NCBI RefSeq assembly: GCF_006346395.1
Contig: NZ_VDMS01000001.1
Span: 1,860,001 to 1,924,000, forward strand
Source: Nocardioides plantarum
GTDB taxonomy: Bacteria; Actinomycetota; Actinomycetes; Propionibacteriales; Nocardioidaceae
Length of the DNA: 64,000 nucleotides
Direction of reading: 5' to 3'
In this document: positions 1 to 8,735 of the stretch, piece after piece
How the letters are laid out: every line of letters starts with the position of its first letter
Numbering within the stretch: the first letter of the stretch is position 1
The notes under the pieces: generated by a model
Told to the model about the DNA's origin: nothing
Databases searched by the model: none
What the model saw: the letters and a program-made list of their open reading frames with translations, nothing else
Position numbers and translations under genes: made by a program

Positions 1-827
1 CCGGGTTCGGCCGGCTCGCCACCCGCCTCGAGCAGGCCGGCTGGGCCGATCGTCGCAGCCCTGGGGTGCGTCACGTGGTGGTGCTCGTCGGTGGTGCGGC
101 GCTGGTGGGCCGCGCGCTCGACCGCAGCACCGTCACCACCGCGGTGGCCGCCTGGGCCGTGCTGGGGGGCCGCTCCCTCGACCGCGAGGCGGCTGCCGTC
201 GAGGGCCTGCTGCTGGCCGACCGGCTCGACGACGCGCGCCTGCGCCTGACGCACCTGGTCGGCCGCGACACCAGCGTGCTCGACGAGGCGGGCGTCGCCC
301 GGGCCGTCATCGAGTCGGTCGCCGAGAACACCTCCGACGCCGTCGTCGCCGCGCTCGTGTGGGGCGCGCTCGCCGGGGCCCCGGGGCTGCTGGCCTACCG
401 CGCTGCCAACACCCTCGACGCGATGGTCGGCCACCACACCGAGCGCTACGAGCAGTTCGGCTGGGCCGCCGCCCGGCTCGACGACGTGCTCAACGTGCCG
501 GGCGCCCGACTGGCGGCGGCCCTCGCGGTGGTGCTCGGCGGCGATCCCCGCGGCGCCCTGCGCGCCTGGCGCCGCGACGCCGGCGCACACCCCAGCCCCA
601 ACGCCGGCCCGGTCGAGGCGGCGTTCGCCGGCGCGCTCGGCGTACGGCTGGGTGGGGAGACGGTCTACGCCACGCGCACCGAGCAGCGACCGGTGCTGGG
701 CGACGGACGGGCGCCGACGGCTCACGACATCACCCGGGCCCGGGCGCTGGCACGACGGGTCGACCTGGCTGCGCTGGTGGTGTGCGCCGGGGCCGCAGCC
801 AGGTCAGCACGGCGTCGACGTCGCTGA
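1..827 (+). CDS. cobD: Adenosylcobinamide-phosphate synthase CobD/CbiB (5' end cut off)
   Basis: Membrane enzyme that attaches aminopropanol (phosphate) to adenosylcobyric acid late in cobalamin synthesis. The reading frame is open from base 3 to the stop at 825-827, so the real start lies left of the window; the first in-frame GTG at 66 is internal. Visible family features are the FGRLA segment at the edge, the conserved ESVAENTSD stretch, the [14 protein letters not shown] segment and the [22 protein letters not shown] block, in family order, with hydrophobic segments between them. The 3' end overlaps the convergent cobK gene by 98 bp. The family assignment is firm; only about the last 275 residues are present. 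Confidence 0.93.
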   Translation, partial: GFGRLATRLEQAGWADRRSPGVRHVVVLVGGAALVGRALDRSTVTTAVAAWAVLGGRSLDREAAAVEGLLLADRLDDARLRLTHLVGRDTSVLDEAGVARAVIESVAENTSDAVVAALVWGALAGAPGLLAYRAANTLDAMVGHHTERYEQFGWAAARLDDVLNVPGARLAAALAVVLGGDPRGALRAWRRDAGAHPSPNAGPVEAAFAGALGVRLGGETVYATRTEQRPVLGDGRAPTAHDITRARALARRVDLAALVVCAGAAARSARRRRR

Positions 828-1503
828 CGGTCTCGACCCCCGCCGGCGCCGCCGGGCGGCGTACGACGACGACCGGCACCCCCAACCGCTCGGCGGCGCG
901 CATCTTGGGAAAGGTGTGGTCGCCGCCGGAGTCCTTGGTGACCAGCACGTCGGCGCGGTGCTCGCGCATCACCGCCAGCTCACCGTCGAGGTCGTAGGGC
1001 CCGCGGTCGAGCCGGATCGTCCACGCCGCGGGTACGTCGATCTCGGGCGGGTCGACGACGCGGGCCAGCACGGCGAGGGAGCCCAGCGCGGGCACGAAGC
1101 GGTGCAGCTCCTGGCGACCCACGGTGACGAACGGTCGGCGTCCCAGGGCCGACGCGCAGGCGGCCGCGTCGTCGTGGTCGTCGACCCAGTGCCATCGGCC
1201 CGACGGATCGGCCCAGCCGGGCCGTTGCAGCCGGAGCAGCGGTACGTCGGTGCAGGCGGCCGCGGCGTTGGCCGAGATGCCCGCCGCGAACGGGTGGGTG
1301 GCGTCGAGCACGGCGTCGAAGTCGGCGGCGGCGGCACGCAGCCCCTCCACGCCACCGAAGCCGCCACTGCGCACCTCGCCGACGGGCAGCCGCGGCCGGG
1401 CGACCCGGCCGGCGAGCGAGGTCACCACCTCGTCCCCGGCCTCGACCAGGCGGGCGGCCAGGTCCCGGGCCTCGGCGGTGCCGCCGAGCACCAGGACCCT
1501 CAT
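730..1503 (-). CDS. cobK: Precorrin-6A reductase CobK
   Basis: NADPH-dependent reductase converting precorrin-6A to precorrin-6B (precorrin-6X reductase) in the corrin ring pathway. The 257-residue product begins [16 protein letters not shown], the nucleotide-binding start of the CobK/CbiJ family, and carries [15 protein letters not shown] and [14 protein letters not shown], the latter a family hallmark near the C terminus. The start ATG at 1503 overlaps the cobQ stop as ATGA, so it is the last gene of the minus-strand cob operon. The last 18 or so residues after the conserved VLTWL are proline/arginine rich and lie antisense to the end of cobD. Confidence 0.92.
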   Translation of the reverse strand: MRVLVLGGTAEARDLAARLVEAGDEVVTSLAGRVARPRLPVGEVRSGGFGGVEGLRAAAADFDAVLDATHPFAAGISANAAAACTDVPLLRLQRPGWADPSGRWHWVDDHDDAAACASALGRRPFVTVGRQELHRFVPALGSLAVLARVVDPPEIDVPAAWTIRLDRGPYDLDGELAVMREHRADVLVTKDSGGDHTFPKMRAAERLGVPVVVVRRPAAPAGVETVSDVDAVLTWLRPRRTPPAQPGRPVVPAPGPG

Positions 1504-2894
1504 CGGCCCTCCAGGGCGAGCGTCAGCAGCGCGTCGACGTCGAGGTGCTCCTCGACGAGCGCCCCGAGCAGCGCGAGCCGACGCTCGCGCGCGGCGGGGA
1601 ACGACGTACGGGAGCGGATCCCCAGTGCCTGCTGGAGGAACGCGTCGCGGTGGGCGTCGTCCTCGAGACGTCCGTGCACCATCGTGGCGGTGACGTGGCC
1701 GCGCTCGTGCTCGCCGCGCACCCGCCCGTGGTGGATCTCGTAGCCAGCGGGCTCGTGGACCCGCAGCACCTTGTCGGGGCCGAACTCGGTGGTCTGGTCG
1801 AGCAGGCCCAGGCCCTCGACCGTCGTGGGCGGGCCCTCGACCCCGAGCGGGTCCGCGATGGTGCGCCCGAGCATCTGGGCGCCGCCGCAGATGCCGAGCA
1901 CCGGGCGACCGTCGGCCGCGTGGCGTCGTACGGCGTCGGCGAGGCCTCGCTCGCGCAGCCACGCCAGGTCGCTGATCGTGGAGCGGGTGCCCGGCAGCAC
2001 GATCAGGTCGGCGCCGGCCAGCGCCCGGGTCGTCGAGGCGAGCACCACGTCGAGGTCGGGCTCGAGGCCCAGCGCGTCGACGTCGGTGAAGTTGCTGATC
2101 CGTGGCAGCCGGACGACCGCGACCCGCCGGGTGTCGGGGGCGCCGTCACGCGACTGCCTCGCCTCGAGGTCGAGCGCGTCCTCGCTGTCGAGCCACAGGT
2201 CGGGGTTCCACGGCAGCACGCCGTGCACCGGGCGGCCGGTGCGGCGTACGAGCTCGTCGAGGCCGGGCTGCAGCAGGCCGAGGTCGCCGCGGAACTTGTT
2301 GACGACCCACCCCGCCAGCAGGGCGGCGTCGCTGTCGTCGAGCAGTGCGAGGGTGCCGACGAACGCGGCGAACACGCCCCCGCGGTCGATGTCGCCGACC
2401 ACGACCGTGGGCAGGCGTGCGTGCTGGGCCAGACCCATGTTGACGTAGTCGCTGGCGCGCAGGTTGACCTCCGCCGGACTCCCCGCGCCCTCCGCGACCA
2501 CGACGTCGTAGCGTGCCGCGAGGTCGTCGTACGCCGCGTGGGCGGCGGCCGCGAGGTGCCGCCGGCCGTGCACGAAGTCGGTGGCCTCGACGTGTCCCGC
2601 GGGCTGTCCGAGGAGCACGACGTGGCTGCGCCGCTCGCCGCCGGGCTTGAGCAGCACCGGGTTCATCGCGACCTCGGGGGTGGCGCGGGCCGCCACCGCC
2701 TGGATCCACTGGGCGCGCCCCATCTCGCCGGTGCTGCCGTCGGCGGCAGCGACGACCATCGAGTTGTTGGACATGTTCTGCGCCTTGTAGGGCGCGACGC
2801 GGACGCCGCGGTCGGACAGGGCCCGGCACAGGCCGGTGGTGACGATCGACTTGCCGGCGTCCGACGTGGTGCCGGCGATGAGGAGGCCGCTCAT
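1500..2894 (-). CDS. cobQ: Cobyric acid synthase CobQ
   Basis: Glutamine- and ATP-dependent amidation of the b, d, e and g side chains of adenosylcobyrinic acid a,c-diamide. The 464-residue protein has the N-terminal dethiobiotin-synthetase-like ATPase domain (GTTSDAGKS at residues 8-16, [11 protein letters not shown] just after it) and a C-terminal class-I glutamine amidotransferase domain with the nucleophile in GICGGAQ near residue 335 and the catalytic His in YEIHHGR near 387. Length matches the family. The ATG start at 2894 lies in a duplicated sequence: an extra copy of the start region sits 101 bp upstream. The stop overlaps cobK by 4 bp. Confidence 0.96.
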   Translation of the reverse strand: MSGLLIAGTTSDAGKSIVTTGLCRALSDRGVRVAPYKAQNMSNNSMVVAAADGSTGEMGRAQWIQAVAARATPEVAMNPVLLKPGGERRSHVVLLGQPAGHVEATDFVHGRRHLAAAAHAAYDDLAARYDVVVAEGAGSPAEVNLRASDYVNMGLAQHARLPTVVVGDIDRGGVFAAFVGTLALLDDSDAALLAGWVVNKFRGDLGLLQPGLDELVRRTGRPVHGVLPWNPDLWLDSEDALDLEARQSRDGAPDTRRVAVVRLPRISNFTDVDALGLEPDLDVVLASTTRALAGADLIVLPGTRSTISDLAWLRERGLADAVRRHAADGRPVLGICGGAQMLGRTIADPLGVEGPPTTVEGLGLLDQTTEFGPDKVLRVHEPAGYEIHHGRVRGEHERGHVTATMVHGRLEDDAHRDAFLQQALGIRSRTSFPAARERRLALLGALVEEHLDVDALLTLALEGR

Positions 2895-3091
2895 GTCGGT
2901 CCTCCGGCTGCGGTGGTCTCGAGGCTCGTCGCCAGGGCTCCTCGCACCTCGACCGGCGTGGACGTCACCACTCGGTGGTCGAGGAGGCCGCTCATGTCGG
3001 TCCCCCGGCTGCAGTGGTCTCGAGGCTCGTCGCCAGGGCTCCTCGCACCTCGACCGGCGTGGACGTCACCACTCGGTGGTCGAGGAGGCCG
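2880..3091. repeat. 101-bp tandem duplication over the cobQ start
   Basis: The stretch starting gaggaggccg recurs at 2880, 2981 and 3082, a period of 101 bp with about 2.1 copies and only a few substitutions between them (for example tcctcc versus tccccc after the duplicated start region). Each unit contains a ctcatgtcgg word, so the cobQ start codon region is duplicated upstream of the gene. The unit also contains a long inverted-repeat family sequence (gtggtctcgaggctcgtcg ... ctcgcacctcgacc) related to the palindromes in cobF, cobN and egtB. It fills most of the 231-bp cobF-cobQ gap, which holds no other gene. Confidence 0.9.
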
Positions 3092-3125
3092 CCCGCGGCC
3101 GTCTCGAGACCACCTGACCGCAGCA

Positions 3126-3974
3126 TCACGCCCGCCGCAGCAGGTAGACGTCCATCACCCAGCCGGCGGCGTCGCGGGCCCGCTCGCGCGCCGCGTCGAT
3201 CGCGCCGAGCACGTCACCCACCCGCCCCGCCACGAGCTCCTCCGAGGCCGTGCCGAGGTTGGCGCCCCACCAGATCTGCCAGTCCTCGAGGCCGTCGAGC
3301 TCGATCAGCCGGTTGAGCATCACCACGACGTTGTCCTGGCCCGACTCGACGGCCTCGCGCAGCCGGCGCCCGGTGGTGACGTGGAGCGGCTCGCCGACCT
3401 CGTGCAGCACGATGCGGTGGCGAGCGGCCAGCAGCTGGAGGCTGGAGACACCCGGGATCACGTCGAGGTCGAGGTCGAGCCGCCCGCGCCTGGCCACCCG
3501 CTCGAGGATGCGGATCGTGGAGTCGTAGAACGCCGGGTCGCCCCACACCAGGAAGCCCGCGTCGCCCTCGTGCGCCAGCAGCGCCTCCTCGTACGCCGCG
3601 GACCGCGCGTCGTGCCAGGCCTCGACGGCGGCGGCGTACTCCTGTTGGGTGCCGGTGCGCTCCGGACGCCGCTCGCGCGCCGGGTCCTCGATCCGTACGA
3701 CGACCGGCTCGTGGTCCAGGTGGCGCTCGAGGAGCCGGCCGCGCGCCGCGACGAGCGGGTCGGGCATGCCGCCGCGCGGCGACTTGTCGGAGACCACGAA
3801 GAAGGCGACGCCGCGCATCGCGTGCAGCGCCTCGACGGTCACCTGGTCGGGGTCGCCGGGGCCGACCCCGATGACCCGGACCCGCTTGCGGATCTCGACA
3901 GGCTCGATCACCGAGCCCTCGGTGGTCGAGCCCTCGGTGGTCGAGCTTGTCGAGACCCAGGCACTCTCGGCCAT
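3126..3974 (-). CDS. cobF: Precorrin-6A synthase (deacetylating) CobF
   Basis: SAM-dependent C-1 methyltransferase that also releases the acetyl group from precorrin-5 in the aerobic pathway. The core of the 282-residue protein shows the tetrapyrrole methylase fold: RVRVIGVGPGDPDQVTVEAL near residue 32, FLVWGDPAFYDSTIRILE mid-protein and VIPGVSSLQLLAARH after it; the WHDARSAAYEEALL segment is CobF-specific. Residues about 6-28 (VSTSSTTEGSTTEG and on) are encoded by an inserted palindromic repeat and are absent from normal family members. The start at 3974 has a GGAGGA Shine-Dalgarno 10 nt upstream and is one base from the cobN stop, so translation must run through the repeat. Confidence 0.9.
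   Translation of the reverse strand: MAESAWVSTSSTTEGSTTEGSVIEPVEIRKRVRVIGVGPGDPDQVTVEALHAMRGVAFFVVSDKSPRGGMPDPLVAARGRLLERHLDHEPVVVRIEDPARERRPERTGTQQEYAAAVEAWHDARSAAYEEALLAHEGDAGFLVWGDPAFYDSTIRILERVARRGRLDLDLDVIPGVSSLQLLAARHRIVLHEVGEPLHVTTGRRLREAVESGQDNVVVMLNRLIELDGLEDWQIWWGANLGTASEELVAGRVGDVLGAIDAARERARDAAGWVMDVYLLRRA
3891..3958. repeat. Palindromic dispersed repeat inside cobF 5' end
   Basis: Two arms of the form (g)atctcgacaggctcgatca and ggtcgagcttgtcgagacc face each other with an extra half unit (cctcggtggtcgag) between them. The element is read in frame as part of cobF. It belongs to the same family as the copies at 5438, 7150 and 63026. Confidence 0.85.
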
Positions 3975-3975
3975 G

Positions 3976-6900
3976 TCAGTCGCGGTCCTCCAGGTCGCCC
4001 TCGAGCTCGAGGTAGACCTGCTGCATCGCGGCCATCACGTCGGCGTCGGGCTCGGTCCACAGCCCGCGGTCGGCGGCCTCGTGCAGCTTCTCCACGATGC
4101 CGCGCAGCGCCCAGGGGTTCGACTTCCTCATGAACTCCTGGTTGGTCTCGTCGAGCACGTACTCCTTGGCCAGCGACTCGTACATCCAGTCGTGCACCAC
4201 GCCCGCCGTCGCGTCGAAGCCGAAGAGGTAGTCGACCGTCGCGGCGAGCTCGAAGGCGCCCTTGTAGCCGTGGCGCTGCATCGCGCCGATCCAGCGCGGG
4301 TTGATCACGCGGGCCCGGAAGACGCGGTTGGTCTCCTCCTGCAGCGTGCGGGTGCGGACGGCGTCGGGGGTGGTCGAGTCGCCGACGTAGGCCTTGGGGT
4401 CGGCGCCGGTCAGCGCGCGGACGGTCGCGATCATCCCGCCGTGGTACTGGAAGTAGTCGTCGCTGTCGGCGATGTCGTGCTCGCGGGTGTCGATGTTCTT
4501 GGCCGCGACCTTGATCCGCTTGTAGTTGGCGGTCATGTCCTCCGAGGCCGGCGCGCCGTCGAGGCCGCGGCCGTAGGCGAACCCGCCCCAGGCCGTGTAC
4601 ACCTCGGCCAGGTCCTTGTCGTCGCGCCACGACCCGGACTCGACGACCTGCAGGATGCCGGCACCGTACGAGCCCGGCTTGGACCCGAAGATCCGCGTGG
4701 TCGCCCGGCGCTCGTCGCCGTGCTCGGCCAGGTCGCGCAGCATGTGGGCACGCACGAAGTTGTGCTCGAGCGGCTCCTCGAGCGCGGCAACCAGCTGGAC
4801 GGCGTCGTCGAGCATGGCGACGACGTGCGGGAAGGCGTCGCGGAAGAAGCCGGAGATCCGCACCGTCACGTCGATGCGCGGGCGCCCCAGCTCCTCGAGC
4901 GGGACGACCCGCAGGTCGCTGACCCGGCGCGACGCCTCGTCCCACTCCGGCCGTACGCCGAGCAGGGCGAGCACCTCGGCCACGTCGTCGCCGGAGGTGC
5001 GCATCGCCGAGGTGCCCCAGACCGAGAGGCCCACGGAGGCGGGGTACTCGCCGGCGTCGTCGAGGTAGCGCTGCACCAGGGACTCCGCCATCGCGGCGCC
5101 GGTCTGCCAGGCCAGCCGCGAGGGGATCGCGCGGGGGTCGACGGTGTAGAAGTTGCGCCCCGTCGGCAGCACGTTGACCAGCCCGCGCAGCGGCGAGCCC
5201 GAGGGCCCGGCCGGGACGAACCCGCCGTCGAGCGCGTGCAGCACCGCGTCGAGCTCGTCGGTCGTGCGGGCCAGGCGCGGCACGACCTGGGTGGCGGCGA
5301 AGGCCAGCACCCGCTGGACCTCGGGGTCGTCGTGCGCGGTGACGGCGGCCTCCACGGACCAGTCCGCCTCGTCCATGTGCTGCACGAGCGCCTTGGCCCG
5401 CTCCTCGATCTCGTCGACGGCCGCCAAGGCCGGCCCGTCGGTGGTCGAGCCTGTCGAGACCTTGAGGCCCAGCGCCGCCCGCAGCCCGGGCACCGCCGCC
5501 TGCTGGCCGCCGAAGACCTGCGAGGCACGCAGGATCGCCAGCACCAGGTTGACCCGCTGCTCGCCCGCGGGGGCCTGGCCGAGCACGTGGAGGCCGTCGC
5601 GGATCTGGGCGTCCTTGATCTCGCAGAGCCAGCCGTCGACGTGCATGATGAAGTCGTCGAACGACTCGTCGTCGGGCTGCTCCTCGAGGCCGAGGTCGCG
5701 GTGCATCTCGGCGGCGTGCATCAGCTGCCAGATCTCCCCACGGATGGCGGGCAGCTTGGCCGGGTCCATCGCGGCGATGTTGGCGTGCTCGTCGAGCAGC
5801 TGCTCGAGCCGGGCAATGTCGCCGTACGACTCGGCGCGGGCCATCGGCGGGATCAGGTGGTCGACGATGGTGGCGTGCGCGCGGCGCTTGGCCTGTGCGC
5901 CCTCGCCCGGGTCGTTGACCAGGAACGGGTAGACCAGCGGCAGGTCGGCGATCGCCGCGTCGGTCGCGCAGGAGGCCGACAGGGCGGCGTTCTTGCCGGG
6001 CAGCCACTCCATCGACCCGTGCTTGCCGAGGTGGACCACGGCGTGGGCGCCGAAGCCTCCATCGTCGGGCTGGGCGCGTAGCCAGCGGTAGGCGGCGAGG
6101 TAGTGGTGGGTGACCGCGAGGTCGGGGTCGTGGTAGATCGCGATCGGGTTCTCGCCGAAGCCGCGCGGCGGCTGGATCAGCAGCACCACGTTGCCGGCCT
6201 GGATGGTGGCGAGCACGATCTCGCCGGCGTCGTTGACAAAGAGCTCGCCGGGCGACTCGCCCCACGCCTCGACGATGTGGGCCTTGAGGTCGGCCGGCAG
6301 GTCGGCCGTCCAGGCGTCGTACTGCGCCTTGGTGACGCGCACGTGGGCGTCGGTGAGCTGGGCGCTGGTCAGCCACTCCTCGTCCTGGCCGCCCGCGGCG
6401 ATGAGGGCGTGGATGAGCGCGTCGCCGGCCTCGGTGTCGTCCGGCAGGTCCAGGCCGGGGATCTCGCCCGGCGCGCCCAGGTCGTAGCCCGCGTCGCGCA
6501 TCCGCCGCAGCAGCCGCACCGTCGAGACCGGGGTGTCGAGGCCGACGGCGTTGCCGACCCGGCTGTGCTTGGTGGGGTACGCCGACAGCATCAGCGCCAC
6601 CTTGCGCTCGGCGGGCGGCGTACGACGCAGACGGGCGTGGTTGACCGCGATCCGGGCCACGCGGTCGCAGCGCTCGGGGTCGGCGACGTAACGCGGCAGG
6701 CCGTCGGCGTCGATCTCCTTGAACGAGAACGGCACCGTGATGATGCGGCCGTCGAACTCCGGGATCGCGATCTGCGTCGCGGAGTCCATCGGGGTCACCC
6801 CGTCGTCGGAGGCCTCCCACTCGGCGCGGCTGCTGGTCAGGCAGAGCCCTTGCAGGATGGGGATGTCGAGCGCGGCCATCCGCTCGACGTCCCACGCCTC

Positions 6901-7641
6901 GTCGTCGCCGCCGGCGCTCACGCCGGCCGGGGTGCTGCCCCCGGCGGCGAGCACCGTGACGATGAGCGCGTCGAGCCCGCCGAGCGCGGCGTAGAGCTCG
7001 TCGGGGGCCGAGCGCAGGGATCCGGCGTACACCGGGACGCCGACGGCGGTGCCGGTCGCGTCGATCGCGTCGGCGAGGTCGTGCACGAACGCGGTGTTGC
7101 CGCTGGCCTGGTGGGCCCGGTAGTAGAGGATCCCGACCTTCGGCAGGTCAGTGGTCGAGCCCCCCTCGGTGGTCGAGCCCCCCTCGGCGGTCGAGCCTGT
7201 CGAGACCCTCTCCGCCCAACCCCAGCTGGGGATCGGCGCCGGCGCCTCGAAGCCCTCGCCGGTCAGCAGCACGGTGTCGGAGAGGAACGCGTGCAGCTGG
7301 GCGAGGTTGTCCGGGCCACCCTCGGCCAGGTAGCGGTGGGCCTCGGCCGCGACGCCCATCGGCACCGACGACAGCTCCATCAGCTCGGCGCTCGGCTGCT
7401 GCTCGCCGCCCAGCACGACCATCGGCATGCCGGTCTGCTTGATCCGGGCGAAGCCGGTGCAGAGGTCCTGCGGCGAGCCGAGGATCCGGCCGAGCACCAG
7501 GTCGCAGCCCTCGATCGTGGCGGCCATCGACTGGTGGCCCGGTCGCGCGGGGTTGGCGAAGACGTAGTCGGCGCCCCGGGCGTTGGCGGCCCGGGCCGAC
7601 AGCAGGTCGGTGTCGGAGGTGGAGAGCAGGGCGATGCGCAT
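3976..7641 (-). CDS. cobN: Cobaltochelatase large subunit CobN
   Basis: Catalytic subunit of the aerobic ATP-dependent cobalt chelatase that inserts Co(II) into hydrogenobyrinic acid a,c-diamide with CobS and CobT/ChlD-type partners, which are not in this window. The 1221-residue product is full length for the family and contains the typical blocks VGNAVGLDTPVSTVRLLRRM, HLGKHGSMEWLPGKN, LPTGRNFYTVDPRAIPSRLAW and the C-terminal ETNQEFMRKSNPWALRGI. Two in-frame palindromic repeats interrupt it, at about residues 145-164 (three half units) and about 727-734 (VSTGSTTD), both apparently in linkers. The start overlaps the stop of the upstream FhuF-like gene by one base (TGATG). Confidence 0.97.
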   Translation of the reverse strand: MRIALLSTSDTDLLSARAANARGADYVFANPARPGHQSMAATIEGCDLVLGRILGSPQDLCTGFARIKQTGMPMVVLGGEQQPSAELMELSSVPMGVAAEAHRYLAEGGPDNLAQLHAFLSDTVLLTGEGFEAPAPIPSWGWAERVSTGSTAEGGSTTEGGSTTDLPKVGILYYRAHQASGNTAFVHDLADAIDATGTAVGVPVYAGSLRSAPDELYAALGGLDALIVTVLAAGGSTPAGVSAGGDDEAWDVERMAALDIPILQGLCLTSSRAEWEASDDGVTPMDSATQIAIPEFDGRIITVPFSFKEIDADGLPRYVADPERCDRVARIAVNHARLRRTPPAERKVALMLSAYPTKHSRVGNAVGLDTPVSTVRLLRRMRDAGYDLGAPGEIPGLDLPDDTEAGDALIHALIAAGGQDEEWLTSAQLTDAHVRVTKAQYDAWTADLPADLKAHIVEAWGESPGELFVNDAGEIVLATIQAGNVVLLIQPPRGFGENPIAIYHDPDLAVTHHYLAAYRWLRAQPDDGGFGAHAVVHLGKHGSMEWLPGKNAALSASCATDAAIADLPLVYPFLVNDPGEGAQAKRRAHATIVDHLIPPMARAESYGDIARLEQLLDEHANIAAMDPAKLPAIRGEIWQLMHAAEMHRDLGLEEQPDDESFDDFIMHVDGWLCEIKDAQIRDGLHVLGQAPAGEQRVNLVLAILRASQVFGGQQAAVPGLRAALGLKVSTGSTTDGPALAAVDEIEERAKALVQHMDEADWSVEAAVTAHDDPEVQRVLAFAATQVVPRLARTTDELDAVLHALDGGFVPAGPSGSPLRGLVNVLPTGRNFYTVDPRAIPSRLAWQTGAAMAESLVQRYLDDAGEYPASVGLSVWGTSAMRTSGDDVAEVLALLGVRPEWDEASRRVSDLRVVPLEELGRPRIDVTVRISGFFRDAFPHVVAMLDDAVQLVAALEEPLEHNFVRAHMLRDLAEHGDERRATTRIFGSKPGSYGAGILQVVESGSWRDDKDLAEVYTAWGGFAYGRGLDGAPASEDMTANYKRIKVAAKNIDTREHDIADSDDYFQYHGGMIATVRALTGADPKAYVGDSTTPDAVRTRTLQEETNRVFRARVINPRWIGAMQRHGYKGAFELAATVDYLFGFDATAGVVHDWMYESLAKEYVLDETNQEFMRKSNPWALRGIVEKLHEAADRGLWTEPDADVMAAMQQVYLELEGDLEDRD
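5438..5461. repeat. Palindromic dispersed repeat half unit inside cobN (C-terminal half)
   Basis: A 24-bp half element (tcggtggtcgagcctgtcg followed by agacc) read in frame as KVSTGSTTD of CobN. Same sequence family as the elements in cobF and egtB. Confidence 0.85.
7150..7207. repeat. Iterated palindromic repeat inside cobN (N-terminal half)
   Basis: Three successive half units of the word (c)ggtggtcgagcc, spaced by 18-19 bp, ending in the full cctgtcgagacc arm. It is read in frame as a Gly/Ser/Thr-rich linker beginning VSTGST in CobN. The iteration suggests local duplication after the element arrived. Confidence 0.85.
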
Positions 7642-8276
7642 CAGACGGACTTCTCTCGGGTGGCGGTCGGGACGTGGTCGAGGGAGCAGTCGCCGCAGAG
7701 TCCGGCGCCCGGGGCGAGGTAGAACAGGCAGCAGGTACGCCGGCGCGCCCCGTCGAGCAGGCCGGCCAGGGGGGCGCGCGCCAGGAGGTCGGCGACCAGC
7801 GGCTCGTCGGCCCGCAGGCCGTGCACCCGTGGGACGGCGCTCAGGCTGGCGGCGACGTTGCCCCAGTGGAGCCGGGGCGACAGCGGGAGGGCGGCGACGA
7901 GCGGCTCGAGCACCGCCATGACGATCGCGTGGACGTCGTCCGCGGTGACGTCGGCGTGGCCACGGGCCTCACGCACCCCGAGCAGCACGGACCCGCCGTC
8001 GTCGCGGGCGCAGAGCACGGCGGGGTCGACGACCACGCCGTGGCGCACCGCCGGGACGACGGTCAGCGACCACAGCCGCGACGGCACCCCCATCGAGACC
8101 GCCGAGACGCCCACCCGGTCCGGTGCGCCGCGCAGGCGGGAGGTGACCCGCCCGGCGAGCCCGGAGCCGACGAGGTCGGCGACCGTGACGTAGCGGTCGT
8201 CGGGGTGCAGGTCGGGCGCCCAGGCATCGACGTCGGCCAGGGCCCGCTCGACCTCGGCCGCGCTCGCGGCCCTCAC
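7641..8276 (-). CDS. FhuF-like (2Fe-2S) reductase-type protein in the B12 operon
   Basis: A 211-residue protein whose C terminus reads CCLFYLAPGAGLCGDCSL, the four-cysteine Fe-S cluster motif of FhuF-type ferric-siderophore reductases. The GTG start at 8276 overlaps the ferredoxin stop as GTGA; a longer frame exists upstream but would only be an antisense-free shadow of the ferredoxin gene. Position between a ferredoxin and cobN and downstream of the cobalamin riboswitch suggests an electron-transfer job in cobalamin synthesis, such as reducing cobalt or iron; that role is inference. A siderophore role without connection to B12 is the alternative. Confidence 0.82.
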   Translation of the reverse strand: MRAASAAEVERALADVDAWAPDLHPDDRYVTVADLVGSGLAGRVTSRLRGAPDRVGVSAVSMGVPSRLWSLTVVPAVRHGVVVDPAVLCARDDGGSVLLGVREARGHADVTADDVHAIVMAVLEPLVAALPLSPRLHWGNVAASLSAVPRVHGLRADEPLVADLLARAPLAGLLDGARRRTCCLFYLAPGAGLCGDCSLDHVPTATREKSV

Positions 8277-8638
8277 CGGCGCACCAGCCGGAACTGTCGG
8301 GCCCGCAGCGCCGCCGGGAGCGGGCCGCCGTTCTCGACCCAGTCGCACAGCGACTCGGTGAGCCGGGGCTCGAGGACGCCGCCGATCCAGGTGTCGCGCT
8401 CGCGGCGTGGCAACCGGTGGTCGCGCACCAGGACGACGTTGCTGCGGTCGCACTCGTCGAGGCAGTCGACGGTCCGCACGCGCACCTCGTCGGTCGCCAG
8501 CTCCTCGATCGCGGCCCGCTGCGCCGCGTGGTCGGTGGCCGGGTGCTTGGTCCCGCTCCCGCAGCAGCAGTCGCGGCACAGCATGACCGTCAGCCGTGGT
8601 GTGCTCGCGCACGTCAGGGGCTGCTCGCTCGCTGCCAT
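8273..8638 (-). CDS. (2Fe-2S) thioredoxin-like ferredoxin domain protein
   Basis: First gene of the riboswitch-controlled operon. The 121-residue product has a cysteine group CRDCCCGSG near residue 21 and a second cysteine pair in VDCLDECDRSN, the arrangement of the thioredoxin-like [2Fe-2S] ferredoxins. The ATG at 8638 is chosen because an AGGGAG Shine-Dalgarno lies 8 nt upstream; the open frame extends 27 codons further but into the riboswitch leader. It probably passes electrons to the FhuF-like protein encoded next, with which it overlaps by 4 bp. Confidence 0.8.
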   Translation of the reverse strand: MAASEQPLTCASTPRLTVMLCRDCCCGSGTKHPATDHAAQRAAIEELATDEVRVRTVDCLDECDRSNVVLVRDHRLPRRERDTWIGGVLEPRLTESLCDWVENGGPLPAALRARQFRLVRR

Positions 8639-8650
8639 CCGCGTCTCCCT

Positions 8651-8672
8651 CGTCCCGTGGGTGCCCGGGACG
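8651..8672 (-). promoter_or_regulatory. Hairpin next to the ferredoxin Shine-Dalgarno
   Basis: In the minus-strand transcript arms CGTCCCG and CGGGACG enclose an 8-nt loop and end directly before the AGGGAG ribosome-binding site. It may affect translation of the operon; this is inference from position. Confidence 0.4.
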
Positions 8673-8735
8673 GGACGCGGCAGCGAAGACAGGGGATCAG
8701 CCCGTGCCCCCTGACCCACCCACGAGGTCTCGGAC

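Noticed and set aside
2880-3091. Possible CRISPR array at the regular 101-bp spacing
   Set aside because: Whole units repeat, spacers do not vary, and no cas genes are present; it is a simple tandem duplication.
1545-4133. An 862-codon plus-strand frame across cobQ and cobF
   Set aside because: Antisense to two well-recognised genes, with low-complexity translation and passing through the tandem duplication.
7641-8612. A longer FhuF-like protein starting at 8612
   Set aside because: The added 110 residues are arginine/alanine-rich and overlap the ferredoxin in another phase; GTG 8276 with a 4-bp overlap is more credible.
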